From assembly GCA_014529385.2 (NCBI GenBank), contig CM043945.1:147266741-147330740 (forward strand): a stretch of 64,000 nucleotides of DNA, written 5' to 3'. Source of the DNA: Adiantum capillus-veneris. Taxonomy: Eukaryota; Streptophyta; Polypodiopsida; Polypodiales; Pteridaceae. Of this stretch, positions 1-11,817 are shown in pieces (position 1 is the stretch's first letter; every line of letters starts with the position of its first letter). The position numbers and the translations under genes were made by a program. Below the pieces are notes generated by a model. It saw only the letters and a program-made list of their open reading frames with translations, did no database searches and was not told where the DNA came from.

Positions 1-815
1 GAATTCTAAAATTTAGAAATGAAGAAATCATTATCTACATAGGCCATGTGACCGTGGGCCCCACTTGTCTGGCTGTGTGTATATGTGCCAGAACAGCAGT
101 CTCATGAGAGAGAGACTAAGAGAGAGAGATGGGTTGATGAAAAAAAGTGAGAGGTGACATGGAGAATAAAGTAATTACAAGAGGGGAGAGAGGGGAGTGT
201 GTTCAGAGATGAATCTGTGTGCAGATGTGTGTGAACACAAGAAAAAACAGGTACCACTGGGTGGGGATGGGTCTGTGGGCACCTTTTTCAGTGAAACTGA
301 GTGTGTGTGAGTGTGGGGAAGGTTATTTAGCTACAATACAAGAGATATGACGCCCTTTAGAGAGAGGGGGGGGTATTTGGGTCATGGGATATGATAGGAG
401 AGAGAAAGAGGGGGTGGGGTATACTATTTTGGAAGATAGGGTAAGTTGCATGTGAGTTAGGGTGCATTATTGGTGAGTTATAATGCATTATTGGTGAGAG
501 GTGGGGTAGCTTGAGGGGAGAGAGAAAGGAGAAAGGACAAGGGGAAGAGAGAGGGGTTGACCTTTTGAGTGGAGCAGAGGAAAAGGGACACACGACGGGG
601 CAACAGTGAAGAAAAAGGAGGCAAGGTGGAGATGGGCTACCCTGCAGGCATGAGGTGGCCTATTTTACCTTTCTTATATATTTACATAATCATACTTTAT
701 TTTTTTCTTACTTTTTCCAATGCCTTTTATCACTCCCTCCCTAAGAGGGGGTTTTCATGGGGTGGGGACGAGAGAAGAGGGGTATGGGAGCTTGGCTTGT
801 GAAAAGCCCCCATCA
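1..815 (-). repeat. E1 3' LTR (partial)
   Basis: This stretch is colinear with 7718-8532 with only scattered substitutions and one-base indels. Its inner end, read on the minus strand, starts TGATGGGGGC just after the polypurine tract. The first ~760 bp expected from the other copy are beyond the window edge. Confidence 0.92.
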
Positions 816-837
816 TTAGCCCTCCTCTTTTGGCTAG
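816..837 (-). other. E1 polypurine tract
   Basis: On the minus strand the bases directly before the 3' LTR read AAAAGAGGAGGGCTAA, a purine run in the expected position for plus-strand priming in reverse transcription. Confidence 0.7.
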
Positions 838-843
838 AGACAT

Positions 844-3800
844 TCATGTCTCTAGCTCATCTGTTTGATCATTATCGTCGGAGGTGGCGGCTGATGGTGT
901 GTCCTCATCTGGAATGTCAATTGGTGGAGCCTGGTCAAATCGAAGAAAATAAGGTTTAAGTCGCCAACCATTTACCCTGGTTTTATGAAGTTTTCCATCA
1001 GTCTCCATAAGCTGGTAGCTTCCATTGGCATACTTTTTCCTGACGATGAAAGGACCTTCCCATCGGAGTAGGAGTTTCTTATTCTTGAGCGTGTCGAAGC
1101 GATTGTTGTAGCGGAGCACCAACATTTTTTTCTTCAATTCTTTTTTCCGGAGATGCTCGTTAAAGCTAAGCCGTCTATGCTCTGCTTGTGCTGCATAATA
1201 ATTTATTGCTTCTTCTCTGTCCAGCTAGAGTCTTTCCAAGTTGATGATGTGATCTCTCAAATGCATGTTGGGCTGTTGAAGCTGGCTTGCCATTACTCTG
1301 AGACTTTGTAGTTGCACTTCAATGGGCAAGATTGCTTCCTTACCAAATACTAGATGATACGGTGTGAATCCCAAGGATGTACGAAATGAAGTTCTGTAGG
1401 CCCATAAAGCTGGTAGTAGATACTTATCCCAGTCTCCAGGATGATTGTTTACCTGCTTGGTAATAATTTTAGAAACCATTCCATTTACCTTTTCAACTAG
1501 GCCATTACATTGAGGGTAATATGCTGAAGAGTGCCTCCTTGTAATGCCCAGTTTCTGCATTAATTCTCCTACCAAGTCTGCTCTGAAAACTGGCCCTCTA
1601 TCAGAGATGATCTCTAAAGGTGTGCCAAACCTACAGCATATGTGCTCGTAGATAAATTTAGCTACCTCTACCGCTGTGATTCTAGTGGTGGCTGTAGCCT
1701 CTGCCCATCTAGTCATGTAGTCGACCCCCATGATAATGTAGAATTTTCCTGAGTTGGCCCTAGGTAATGGCCCAATGGCATCGATACCCCATTTTTCAAA
1801 TGGGCCATATGAGAGAATAGGTGTCTGTGGTTCAGGCATAAGTGACCTAGTGCCGGCCTTTTGACACAACTTACACGTTTTGCACCAGTGGTGTACATCA
1901 CGGTTGAGGCTAGGCCATATGAAGCCTGCCTGCAAGATTTTCCTACTTGTTATGTCTAGGGCGAAGTGACCACCACAAACCCCGTCGTGACAACTAGCAA
2001 TTACTCCCGTGATTTCCTGAGAGAGAGGGACCTTCCTGAGTATTTGGTCCTTACCCTTACAGTACAAACCGTCATTGATGAGTCGATACCTTGTGGCCTT
2101 CCGCGTCAGCCATTGCTTCTGTCCCTTTGTTAAATCTGATGGGCATTCCCCTGTTTCCAAAAAATGCATGATTTCAGGCAAGGCATCACTTCCTTGAAAT
2201 AGAGGGAGCTTTAGTTTTATTGCTCCAACCACCACTTCCTGTAGTCTTTCACTTGCTAGGGCATCTGCTTCTTGGTTTTGAGCCCTTGGGATATGGTGTA
2301 TTTGAACTTCTTCAAACTTACCCAACAAGGTTTTTACACCACTTAAGTGAGTCCTTAAACTAGGATTCTTGCATGTCCATGCTCCATTTACTTGCATTAC
2401 CAGAAGTAGAGCATCCCCAAATACATTAAGGCATTGTACACCTTGTGAGACGCACCATTGTTGACCCGTGGTTAGTGCTGCATACTCAGATTCATTGCTA
2501 GAATGTGAATCTAACAATTGGCCCAACGAAAATATCTTTGTCCCTTTGTCATCAAAGACCACTATGCCTGCAGCTGCTTTGTCGGACGCTCGCTTGTAGG
2601 CTCCATCAAAGTAGAGAGAGTATGCTCCTTCTACCATCGGTGGTACTGGAGGTAATCGGACTTCTCCTTCCTTAGATTGCTTCTCCTTCCCTTCAAAGAC
2701 TTGGTAGGTCATGAGTCCCCCCAAACTTGCCCTTGTCGTGCTTTCTACCTGTACCGTGTAGTCAAACTCTTGTAGACGAACTAGCCATTTAGTAATTCTA
2801 GCAGACACATCCATGTGTTGTACAACATAGGGAGATATTTCATCTGTGGTTAGAATCACAAATTGCTTAGGCAGCAAATATGACCTAAACTTTGTAGTTG
2901 CAAATCTAAGAGCTAGGACTAAGTGTTCCACATGGGTGAAACCTTTCTCTCCTGCTATCATCATTCGACTAGAGAAGTAGATTGGCCTCATGAAATATGT
3001 TGTCGTATCCTTTTGGAGTAGCACAGCCCCCAATGAGTCATCACCAACACTTGAGGTGACATAGAATTTTTCATCCCACTTAGGTGGTGAGATAGTTGCC
3101 AGAGTGGCTAAGACCTCCTTTACCTTGTTGTAGTGATGTTCGCTTTCCTCGTCCCAAGTCAAAGTTGATCTTTGAGTGAGTTGTTGCAGTGGTAGAACAA
3201 GTTGTGATAGTAGATGTATGAATCTACTTAAGTACCTCACCTTCTGTAGAAAAGAGACCAGTTGACGTGTGGTCGTTGGTGAAGGTAGGGCTATGAGTGC
3301 GGACACCTTACTTGGGTCGGCGTTGATACCTCTTGCTGAAATTTCATGGCCTAGTAGAATGACTTTACTCTCCCCAATGTGACATTTATCCACATTTAAT
3401 TGCCCACCTAGGCTCTGCAACCTGGCCAAACCTTCAGTTACCTTTTCTAAATGTGAAATACGGGAGCTATATATACAAAAATCATCAATGAACACTCTTA
3501 TGGATGTTCCAAAGAACGGTTGAAAAACATATGTGACATATCTTTGGAATGTGGCAGGTGCATTTGTGAGACCAAATGGCATAACCCTGTATGCAAAACA
3601 ACCCCATGGCGTGATAAAAGTGGTTTTTAGCTGATCTTCCAAGGCTATGCGTATTTGAAAGTATCCTGAATAACCATCACAGATGGTATAGCATTCAAAA
3701 CCCGCTACTTCATTCAGAATTTCATCCAAGAAAGGCCAGAGAGAAAAGTGGTCTCTCTTTGTAGCTGCATTTAGTGGTTTGTAGTCAACACAGACCCTCC

Positions 3801-5325
3801 ACTTACCATTCTTTTTAGGCGTCACCACTACGGGTGACACCCATTCTGAGTTTTCTACAGGATAGATGAATCCCGCCTCCAGCAGTTTCCTTACCTCAGC
3901 CAAGAGTGCCTTTTCTTGTATGACCCCCAGTCGTCGTAGCTTTTGCACAACTGGTTTTACCCCTTCCTTCAGCTTAATATGATGTTCCACCACTGTAATG
4001 CGTGTGATTCTTTCATAGTTGTCAATGAACAGGTTAGGAAATCCCATCAACATTTGCAAAAAACTATCTTTCTCCTCAAGTGTTAATTCCGTAGACAACA
4101 TACCCTTCAACCTACTTCCTCCTAGGCCAGGTGAATTTCTATCCTCTTCATTGGGTTTCCCTTTTGGTGATGGATCACCAGTTGTGCTTACCCTTTGTGG
4201 ATCCTTCATAATGATACCCATCACATCAATGGAACTGTCACTTTCGTCGGTGGATGTGGTCTCCTCCTCAGAACTGGAAGATTTGCTAGTGGTTTCATCT
4301 GCCGATGTTTCCAGATTCATTTGCTTCTGCTTGCCAATCCTCATGTAGTAGTAGATTGTCTCCCCTTTCTTACCGGTCATGCGTAGAAGGCCAGTACCCC
4401 AGTCCTGTTTTGCCTTCATGGCCATCAACCATGGCCTTCCCAAAATTAGTGGATAGCCCTCCCCCTTAGTAGGCATTACAAAAACATCTACCTCTACCTC
4501 AATGTTGAAAGATTTTATTTTCACGGCACTTACCACACCCACACACTTTACTTTTGCGTTGTTTGCCATCTTTGCCTTGCATGGAGAAGGCCTGTCAACC
4601 TCGATCTCTAATCGAAGCATCATAGCTTTGCTCATTACACAGATTTGTGCACCTCCATCAATGTAGGTGTTTCCAACCCTCTTTCCTTTTATGTTTACGT
4701 CGACAATTGGAAGGATGTCATCCATGTTGCATCCCGAAATTGCTCCGGCTACCTTTGTTTTGGAGCGTCTTGTACTTACCATTTTAGACCATTGTCGCCT
4801 TACTTTTGGTGCAAGATGTAGCAGCTGTGGCCATGTAATCTTCGGTCCTTGCTCTGCCACATCCAATGTTAGATCATAGGGCTTAGAACTTTCCCCTAGC
4901 TGGAAGTCGGTGATGCCCAATTTCCGTCGTGGCCTGGATGGCCTCTTGCTAGTTTCTCCTCTCATGCTTCTCTCATCATCTGATTGTGTAGCTTTCTCCC
5001 TCCTAGCTCTTTTCACAGTCATGGCTTCAAGTGGTTCTAAAAAGGTTACCTTCTCCTTACCCTTGTCCCTCTCCTTTGCTCTGGGTGGATCCACTACTAT
5101 GGCTTTTCCTTTCTCTTCTAGCCTTATGATGTTTACAGGGCGATCAGGTGGTGGGGCTGGTGGGAGAGGTGGGATGGATGCTTGTAGTGGTGTCTGGGGT
5201 GGACGTAGAATTTGTGTTGGTGGGCGTGGTGCTCGGGGTGGGGGTGTTCTTTCTCTAGGGGGTGACAATTGGTTCCTCCTACCTCCTCTATTATAGTTTT
5301 GTCGTGGTTTGGGATAGTAGTACAT
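844..5325 (-). pseudogene. pol: E1 pol: protease-RT-RNaseH-aRNaseH-integrase
   Basis: A 1366-residue open stretch (5325-1225) is followed, in the same frame after one TAG, by a 97-residue tail (1137-844). Domains in order: proline- and Arg/Lys-rich linker (1-180); aspartic protease with a D-G-G-A motif at about residue 223; RT with FIDD (Asp614/Asp615); Gypsy RNase H (about 740-830); a second RNase H starting at YFDGAY (Asp907); an HHCC zinc finger and integrase core starting at GIDAIGP (Asp1182), with the acidic residue in GLVEKVNG. The part past the TAG carries the integrase C-terminal GPF module (RWEGPFIV). It should act in the retrotransposon particle and in chromosomal integration. The TAG sits inside integrase, so a full protein cannot be made without readthrough. 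No frameshift is visible in pol itself. Confidence 0.9.
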
Positions 5326-6129
5326 ACCGTGACCGTCTTCTCCGCAGTTGTAGCAATGATACTCCCTGTTTTGTCATCGTGCTCTTCCAGGGTCTTGATC
5401 TCTTTCTTGACTCCTCCCTTGCTGTATTAAGTGGACAGACAAATTCTGCAGTTGGTCAGTAATATGGGCCAACATATCTTGTTGGTCATCTCTTACCCCA
5501 AGAGCCGGTGGTGGTGGTATGGTGGTTGTTGTAGTTGCTGGTCAACGCGATGTTCCTGCTTCTGTTGACTCGGTTTCTTTGGCTTTCATTCGCAGCTTCT
5601 TGTCCTTAAGGCGAGCAATCTCAACGGCTAACTCGTACGTAGCCGGGAATCTACCTTTCACCTTCTCCTTGAGAAGCGGCCATAAGCCATGCATGAACCG
5701 ATCTTTTTTTAGGAAATCGGGTGCGGCTTCCCCCCTTGCGAGTGACTCAACCCACCGTTCCCACAAATCCACAAATTTGGACTCATAGGTGGCTTATTCT
5801 AAAAGACCCTCCTGCTTCAAGTCTCTCAACTTGTCCCACAACTTTTCTGAAGTGGTACCTCCCCCAAAGCGCCTCTTAAAAGCGATTTTTAAGGGTTCCC
5901 AGTCATCCTTGGTTGCTTGTGGAAGTGCATTGTACCATGATCTAGCTTCTAGCTTCATGAGATGCTTAAAGATTCTAACCCGGGATTCATCCGTATCTTT
6001 GTTGCTCACTACACATGCTACTTCAAAGTCATCTAGGAAGTCTGTTACCAAATCCTCCCCCTTCTTTCCTTTAAATGTTGGAAATGCTACACTTGCCATG
6101 ATTAATGAGAGAGAGCTAGAAAGACACAC
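5326..6129 (-). pseudogene. gag: E1 gag with damaged zinc knuckle
   Basis: Reading in the same frame as pol, the nucleocapsid-type gag starts near 6129, with a better candidate ATG at 6099 (MASVAFPTF). It shows the retrotransposon gag signature (SWYNALP, then WEPLKIAFKRRF). A TAA at 5794 splits it, and TGA codons follow at 5542 and 5374. The CCHC knuckle CYNCGEDGH keeps Cys, Cys and His, but the expected final Cys is Tyr (TAT, one transition from TGT). Both TGAs lie where Arg (CGA) would be reasonable, compatible with methyl-cytosine deamination. Gag-pol continuity in one frame means the element would make a single polyprotein. Confidence 0.8.
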
Positions 6130-6931
6130 TGCTTAACTTGCAAAAGTTTTTTCTTCTTTACAAGGAGGCGTGTATACCCTCTTATACTAGGACATAGATT
6201 AAAACTTCAAATGGTACATTGCCTTGTACCAAAGGTAAGACAAATGGTTGATCTGATGCCAGAACCTCAAAAAATCGCTCCCCACCCAGCATGGTGTCAA
6301 TGACGTGCTGGTAGTGAGCCTTCAAATCCAGTATTACTTTGATTGAGCATACATGTGTTGGTATGTGTGATCTGTCTTGAGGTAGGTTGTACTGATTCAT
6401 ATGAAGCTTAGAGATGCTTAGTCACTCCAAGCTTGTGGGAGAGGATGGTGTTCTTCCTGAAGCAAACTCAGTAGATCCCTAGTTTCTCTAGTGAGAGTGT
6501 GAGCCAATGATTCCGTTATCTGTGCTGCAGCATCAGGTGCGACTTCAAAACTGACTGTGATAATTACCTCGGTGACTTGAGTTACCCGATTCTCAAAGTA
6601 GAATAGTGTTGATTCTCTATTGTGTAGAGCTCCTTCCATTTTGTTGTTGTGGGTTGATTGTAGGTTGCGGACATGGTTTCGACCTTCTCCTTCTTCTTCT
6701 TGGCACTTGGCCTATGTATATCCACTGGGTTTGGCATGTTGGTTGACTCTCCCACTGCAAATCGATTACCGTTACGCCTGGCACTCGAGCTTCGATGGAG
6801 ATGCGGAGTTCGTCTAGTTGTGCTTGGAGCTCTTCTTCTTCTGTCGTCCAATTAGCAAATCCTGCTAGCCATTCATCCATTCACAATAGTTTAAGGGTTT
6901 CAGTCTTGTAAACTGAAGGGTTTCATGAAAA
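6130..6931 (-). other. E1 5' leader with short overlapping ORFs
   Basis: Between the primer site and gag lie several short minus-strand frames: 6880-6617, starting MDEWLAGFANWTTEEEELQ; 6639-6418; and 6400-6182. They are not in the gag frame and do not match a domain I recognise. The first could be a degraded gag N-terminus, since it is acidic and helical. I treat the stretch as untranslated leader or decayed gag. Confidence 0.45.
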
Positions 6932-6951
6932 GATCCTCAGTGGGGGCACCA
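6932..6951 (-). other. E1 primer binding site
   Basis: Read on the minus strand, the LTR end is followed by two T's and then TGGTGCCCCCACTGAGGATC. It begins with TGG, as expected for pairing with a tRNA 3' CCA. I did not assign the tRNA. Confidence 0.6.
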
Positions 6952-6953
6952 AA

Positions 6954-7162
6954 TGACGAGAGCAAAGCGAACCCCGAACCCCGACGGCCACTAAAACACC
7001 GGGGACCGAATGGCGCGCCTCGAGCCTGTCATGGTAAAGCAAACAGGGGCACCACCTAGCTTCAACGGCTAGGACGCAAACAACACACCACCATAACAAA
7101 GTTTTCATCCAAGAGAGATGGATGCTTGGGAGTAATGATGAAGAGGAAAGGGAATGAGATCA

Positions 7163-7201
<39 letters not shown>

Positions 7202-8532
7202 GGGAGGGGGTATAGCGGCTTAGTACTTAGGCACCACAAAAGGATGGCGAATCCGCACACCCTTCACACATACACAAGCTCACTCCAAACACAAGACTAG
7301 GTGGTGATTCCGCACACCTCACATGGGCAAAACATTGCAAGAAAACATACTCACAAAACCTCAAGCTTTATTTAGAGAATAAGGCGATGAAATGGGGAGC
7401 ATAGGGTAGGGGAATGAGAAGGGAGAGAGTGGTAGAGCACATGGCACATAGGTGGGAGTTGATGGCGAAGACTCGCACGAGGGTTACGGCCATCATCCTT
7501 CATTTAGTTGCCCTTCATCTTCCATAGCCAAGGGTGTAGAGGTCATGCTCAAGACAAGCATGGTGATTGCGGTGATGGTGATGGTGATGGTGTGGGTGTG
7601 TGTGTGTGTGTGTGTGTGCACTAGGCACACACAGTGCATAGTGTGTTCTTTGGTGATGTTGTGTGTGTATTTAGTGTGATGGTGACCCCTCTTTATATAG
7701 GGGATGAGGGGGGAGGAATTCTAGAATTTAGAATTGAAGAAATCATTATCTACATAGGCCATGTGACCGTGGGCCCCACTTGTCTGGCTGTGTGTATATG
7801 TGCCAGAACAGCAGTCTCATGAGAGAGAGACTAAGAGAGAGAGATGGGTTGATGAAAAAAAGTGAGAGGTGACATGGAGAATAAAGTAATTACAAGAGGG
7901 GAGAGAGGGGAGTGTGTTCAAAGGTGAATCTGTGTGCAGATGTGTGTGAACACAAGAAAAAACAGGTAACCACTGGGTGGGGATGGGTCTGTGGGCACCT
8001 TTTTCAGTGAAACTGAGTGTGTGTGAGTGTGGGGAAGGTTATTTAGCTACAAGACAAGAGATATGGCGCCCTTTAGAGAGAGAGGGGGGTATTTGGGTCA
8101 TGGGATATGATAGGAGAGAGAAAGAGGGGGTGGGGTATACTATTTTGGAAGATAGGGTAAGTTGCATGTGAGTTAGGGTGCATTATTGGTGAGTTATAAT
8201 GCATTATTGGTGAGAGGTGGGGTAGCTTGAGGGGAGAGAGAAAGGAGAAAGGACAAGGGGAAGAGAGAGGGGGTTGACCTTTTGAGTGGAGGAGAGGAAA
8301 AGGGACACACGGCGGGGCAACAGTGAAGAAAAAGGAGGCAAGGTGGGGATGGGCTACCCCGCAGGCATGAGGTGGCCTATTTTACCTTTCTTATATATTT
8401 ACATAATCATACTTTATTTTTTTCTTACTTTTTCCAATGCCTTTTATCACTCCCTCCCTAAGAGGGGGTTTTCATGGGGTGGGGACGAGAGAAGAGGGGT
8501 ATGGGAGCTTGGCTTGTGAAAAGCCCCCATCA
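6954..8532 (-). repeat. E1 5' LTR (1579 bp)
   Basis: The minus-strand copy starts TGATGGGGGC at 8532 and ends CTCGTCA at 6954. It contains a (GA)n tract near 7166-7198 and a (GT)n tract near 7600-7618. Small frames inside it are by-products of low complexity. A TATA-like TTTATATAG lies near 7690, but its orientation relative to the element makes a promoter role uncertain. Confidence 0.88.
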
Positions 8533-9025
8533 ATAGATGGAAGGGTCAATCACATTCTTAATATTAATAGAAAGCCAACTCGTCTCTTTAAAACTTGAAA
8601 CTTTCATGGTACATTGCAAAGTATGAGCCTAATCTTTTCTTACACAATGTAGCACTCGTTGGTCCTTATCTTTAATAGCTTTCTAACTTACCGAGTTTGT
8701 ACTTCTTGACTTGGTAGCACTTTTGTCAACCCTAGTTAGACCAAGGAAAAGACATCCTTGTTATTATATAGGCAGTTATGATGTGCACTACTACCATGTC
8801 TTGCTCATAAGAAAAACGCAAGGATAGAAGCAAGTAAGAGAGTGGAGTAGAGACATTGAATCCAATTGTGTTCCTATCATTGAAACCAATATAGAACCCA
8901 CTCCGTTTTCACACCAAAAAAATCACATTGACTTCTCTTAGCATTCATCTCTTACACCATGCTAACTTTTCTTATCTCTATCATCAAGTTGGTAGCATTG
9001 CTATCTCAAGATAGACAAAAGGAGG

Positions 9026-9124
<99 letters not shown>

Positions 9125-9185
9125 CCACCCCAATAGAGAAAGAGCTACACATACATATGCAATATATTTCAATACACATCCATTT
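8533..9185. other. Inter-element DNA with a (CT)46 tract
   Basis: No coding signal is visible in 8533-9028. Positions 9029-9121 are an uninterrupted CT dinucleotide repeat of about 93 bp. It is followed by ~60 bp of unique sequence before E2. Confidence 0.85.
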
Positions 9186-9533
9186 CCACCCTAACAGTAT
9201 TTCAATACAGGTACACAGTAATACTGCATACTACATTAATCTATTGCATACAAGAATATAGAATAACATCATGGAAACAAAGATAAGGTACTGTATTACT
9301 GCATAATCATCAACACACAAGCGCTTACAAGCAGTACCAAGAACAGTACAACTGCATAAGAGAAAGACTAACTGCCCAAGTGCAAGACAGCCTCAGGAAC
9401 CCAACTACTCGCCTAGAACTAACCCACGTTTAACATCAACCATTGGCGTGAGAACACCCTTAAGGTTCAAAGGTTCCATCCTTAGTTACAAACAAAGAAA
9501 ATACTTTGATACTGATGTATCAAGGCAGTAACA
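9186..9533 (-). repeat. E2 3' LTR (outer end lost)
   Basis: It matches 22285-22635 over its whole length with scattered changes. On the minus strand it begins TGTTACTGCC at 9533. The final TAACA seen in the other copy is missing; the sequence beyond 9186 is unrelated and abuts the CT tract. Confidence 0.85.
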
Positions 9534-9632
9534 CTTCGCACATCCGGTGGGCAATGTTTGCAAAACATTGTAAGAACCCACAAAACCCTTGACAAGAAAA
9601 CTTTGAAAACCAAAATGAAGTCTTGCTTGAAG

Positions 9633-11751
9633 TTACTGCTCCTGAACATATGTATCTTCAGTTTGAGTTATACCTCCTAAGTGTGCATCCACATCATCTC
9701 CAACTTCCACCAATGTAACCTTAGTAAGTGTATCTTCTGACTTTACTTCAGCAAGTTTCATAAATGGTTCTTGAAATTGTTGTTGATCATCTATGTCATC
9801 AGTGTCTGTAACTCCAACTGAAATTGCTCCTTGAACTTCATCCTGAACTGTATCTTGAACTTCAACTTCAACTGTAGTCTGAACTGCATCACCTGTTGCA
9901 ATATACATTTGCACATCCATATGTACCTGCTGCAACTGTGCATACTTCTCCTTGAACTCAGCATACTCTCTCTACAAGGTCAGAATTTCCTCCTTTGTCT
10001 CCTCCTCTGCAAAAGCTTGATAAGGTTTGCTCACAATATCATACATTTTTATCTTGATCTGTTCCCACACCCCTTTCATATATTCCATGACTTCATTTTT
10101 CATTTTGTCTGTATCCCCTAAGCTAACATACCAACCATCTACATCTAGCTCTTCATCAGACATGTCTCTAACCTTTTCTTCAACTTTCTTGCAAGCTGCA
10201 ACCCTGCTTAACAACACCCTATTGCTACTTTCCAAGGTAGCGCTGATAGTGAACATTTCAGTTAACTGTGATTGCAGTACCTGAAACCACACCTCCTTCC
10301 ATTGAGAAATTTTGACTGAAGTCTTTTCCCTGAATGATACCACCTGTTTATAAGAGTCCAACTCATGTTGCATGAGTTCCTGACTCCTAGTCAATTCCTG
10401 AATCTTCTTGTCCAAAAGTTCTATTTCAGCCTGTGCCGTTTTGTCCTTTAAAGTTACTTCTTTAATCTGTTTCAGTTCAGTATGCAGAACATCATTCTCT
10501 CTACTTAAGAATGTAAGGTCTAGAGACTACTGCTCAACATATTCCTTAACTAGCTTTAATGCAGTTTGCACTTCATCCAATGACAAAGTAGAAAATTGAG
10601 CCTTTAAAATTGTAGGTCTCTCCAGAATTGGATCCCCAAACACTATTACAGGTTCCTCCCTTGCCAATTTGTCCTTTAATTTTTTGATCTTGAAACATGT
10701 TCTAGCAGTTGTAGACTTAACAGGTTTGTCAGTCAAATGGACTCGAGTGTCAGTAAACAAGTTCTCAAACTCTTTGTCCATTTTATCCTTCACTGCATCC
10801 AAAGACTCCTATTTTTAATAATCTGCAGATAAAAGATCTTGAACATCTATAGTCATTTGCAAAGACCTATGATCAAATTGCAGTTTCTGCCTTTTCTCCC
10901 TTCTCATTGTACATCTTGCATCTTCAGTCACCTATGCTGGAATTTGAGACAGTCTCCCCTGCAAAATACTTTTGGTATTGACATACTGAAAAATAGCACC
11001 TAGATAAGGCCCAACTTTAGTAGTCATGTCCTTCCTTCTCTGCTTTGTATAGATATCAAACTTGATTATGTCAAATAAGATATTGGCCCATTCCAATTTT
11101 TTACCACTCTCAGCTGCCAACAAAAGTTGCACAAGATTTCCCTACTGATGTATTCTAATTTCACCAGCAAAAAGACTCTTTCTATAAACCACCTCACCTG
11201 CTGTAATTTGGCTGAATTCTTCATTCCTGATAGTTGATAATAATGCCTTTCCCCCTGAGACTCACCAAAGGCCTTGGTCATATCCTTCTCAGTTGCCTTA
11301 TTGACTTCATTTTCATCTGCATTAGGAAGATCAAACACCTTGGCAACTAACTCTTCAATCAAGTCCTCTTGTTTGAAAACCTTTCCATCATTTGTCTGCA
11401 GGTGCTTCAGGTAGATTTTTTCCATTTGGTTATTTCTCCAACATACCCAAGGAAATCTTGAAAAATCAAGCAAGCCAATCATGCTAAGCCATGCAATATT
11501 TGCTTCAGTATGCTCTAAATCATACCTGAAGTCGAGAAAAGTGGAATCAAAAATAGTTCCTCCCTTGCAGATTGTACCATGTGGGTAGGAGTAACCATTT
11601 TTGGCTCATCATCTGAACTCGGGTCTGGTACCATTGGACGTTGAAAGCGAGTCCTCCTTGCAGAACGCATTAGTGAAGGTGTATCTTCTTCCTCTTCTCT
11701 TGTATCCGGGCCAACACTCACAGATGAACTACGGATTATCAACATGTTCAC
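9633..11751 (-). pseudogene. E2 ORF3: extra coding region after pol, coiled-coil, function unknown
   Basis: Between pol and the 3' LTR a decayed coding region of about 700 codons can be followed on the minus strand through two frameshifts. 11751-11515 is one frame, 11482-11066 the next, and 11132-9633 a third with three or more in-frame stops. The first part is Ser/Glu-rich and basic (RSARRTRFQR). The middle has a helical region (YYQLSGMKNSAKLQQVRWF) loosely like the 'putative plant transposon protein' ORFs of some Gypsy elements. The rest is heptad-rich (KIQELTRSQELMQHELDSYK) with a strongly acidic, Gln-rich tail. I see no membrane segment or signal peptide, so an envelope role is not supported. 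Its position matches that of extra ORFs in Athila-like elements. Confidence 0.6.
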
Positions 11752-11817
11752 CCCGTCGTAAAGCGCAAAGGTTGGTTGTACATAGAGTGGTGATTACGCA
11801 TTGCCCCTTTGCATGCA

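Larger units (their letters stand above)
1..8532 (-). mobile_element. E1: Ty3/Gypsy LTR retrotransposon, dual RNase H (Tat-like), left end cut by window
   Basis: The element runs on the minus strand: 5' LTR at 6954-8532, primer binding site, leader, gag, pol, polypurine tract, then the 3' LTR at 1-815, which is truncated by the window start. Pol carries a second, archaeal-type RNase H between RT-RNaseH and integrase, the hallmark of the Tat (Ogre/Retand) branch of plant Gypsy elements. Gag and pol are in one frame with four in-frame stops (minus-strand TAA at 5794, TGA at 5542, TGA at 5374, TAG at 1225). The two LTR copies differ by only about a dozen small changes over 815 bp by eye, so insertion is fairly recent although the coding frame is dead. 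The left target duplication lies outside the window. Confidence 0.9.

Noticed and set aside
569-802. 77-codon ORF repeated at 8286-8519
   Set aside because: Both copies are the same LTR sequence; no separate gene is implied.
4019-5462. Several plus-strand ORFs of 60-128 codons
   Set aside because: Antisense shadows of the E1 gag-pol frame.
8959-9261. 100-codon plus-strand ORF rich in Leu/Ser
   Set aside because: It is a direct translation of the (CT)46 tract.
9633-11751. Envelope-like gene in E2
   Set aside because: No signal peptide, transmembrane segment or glycoprotein-like features.
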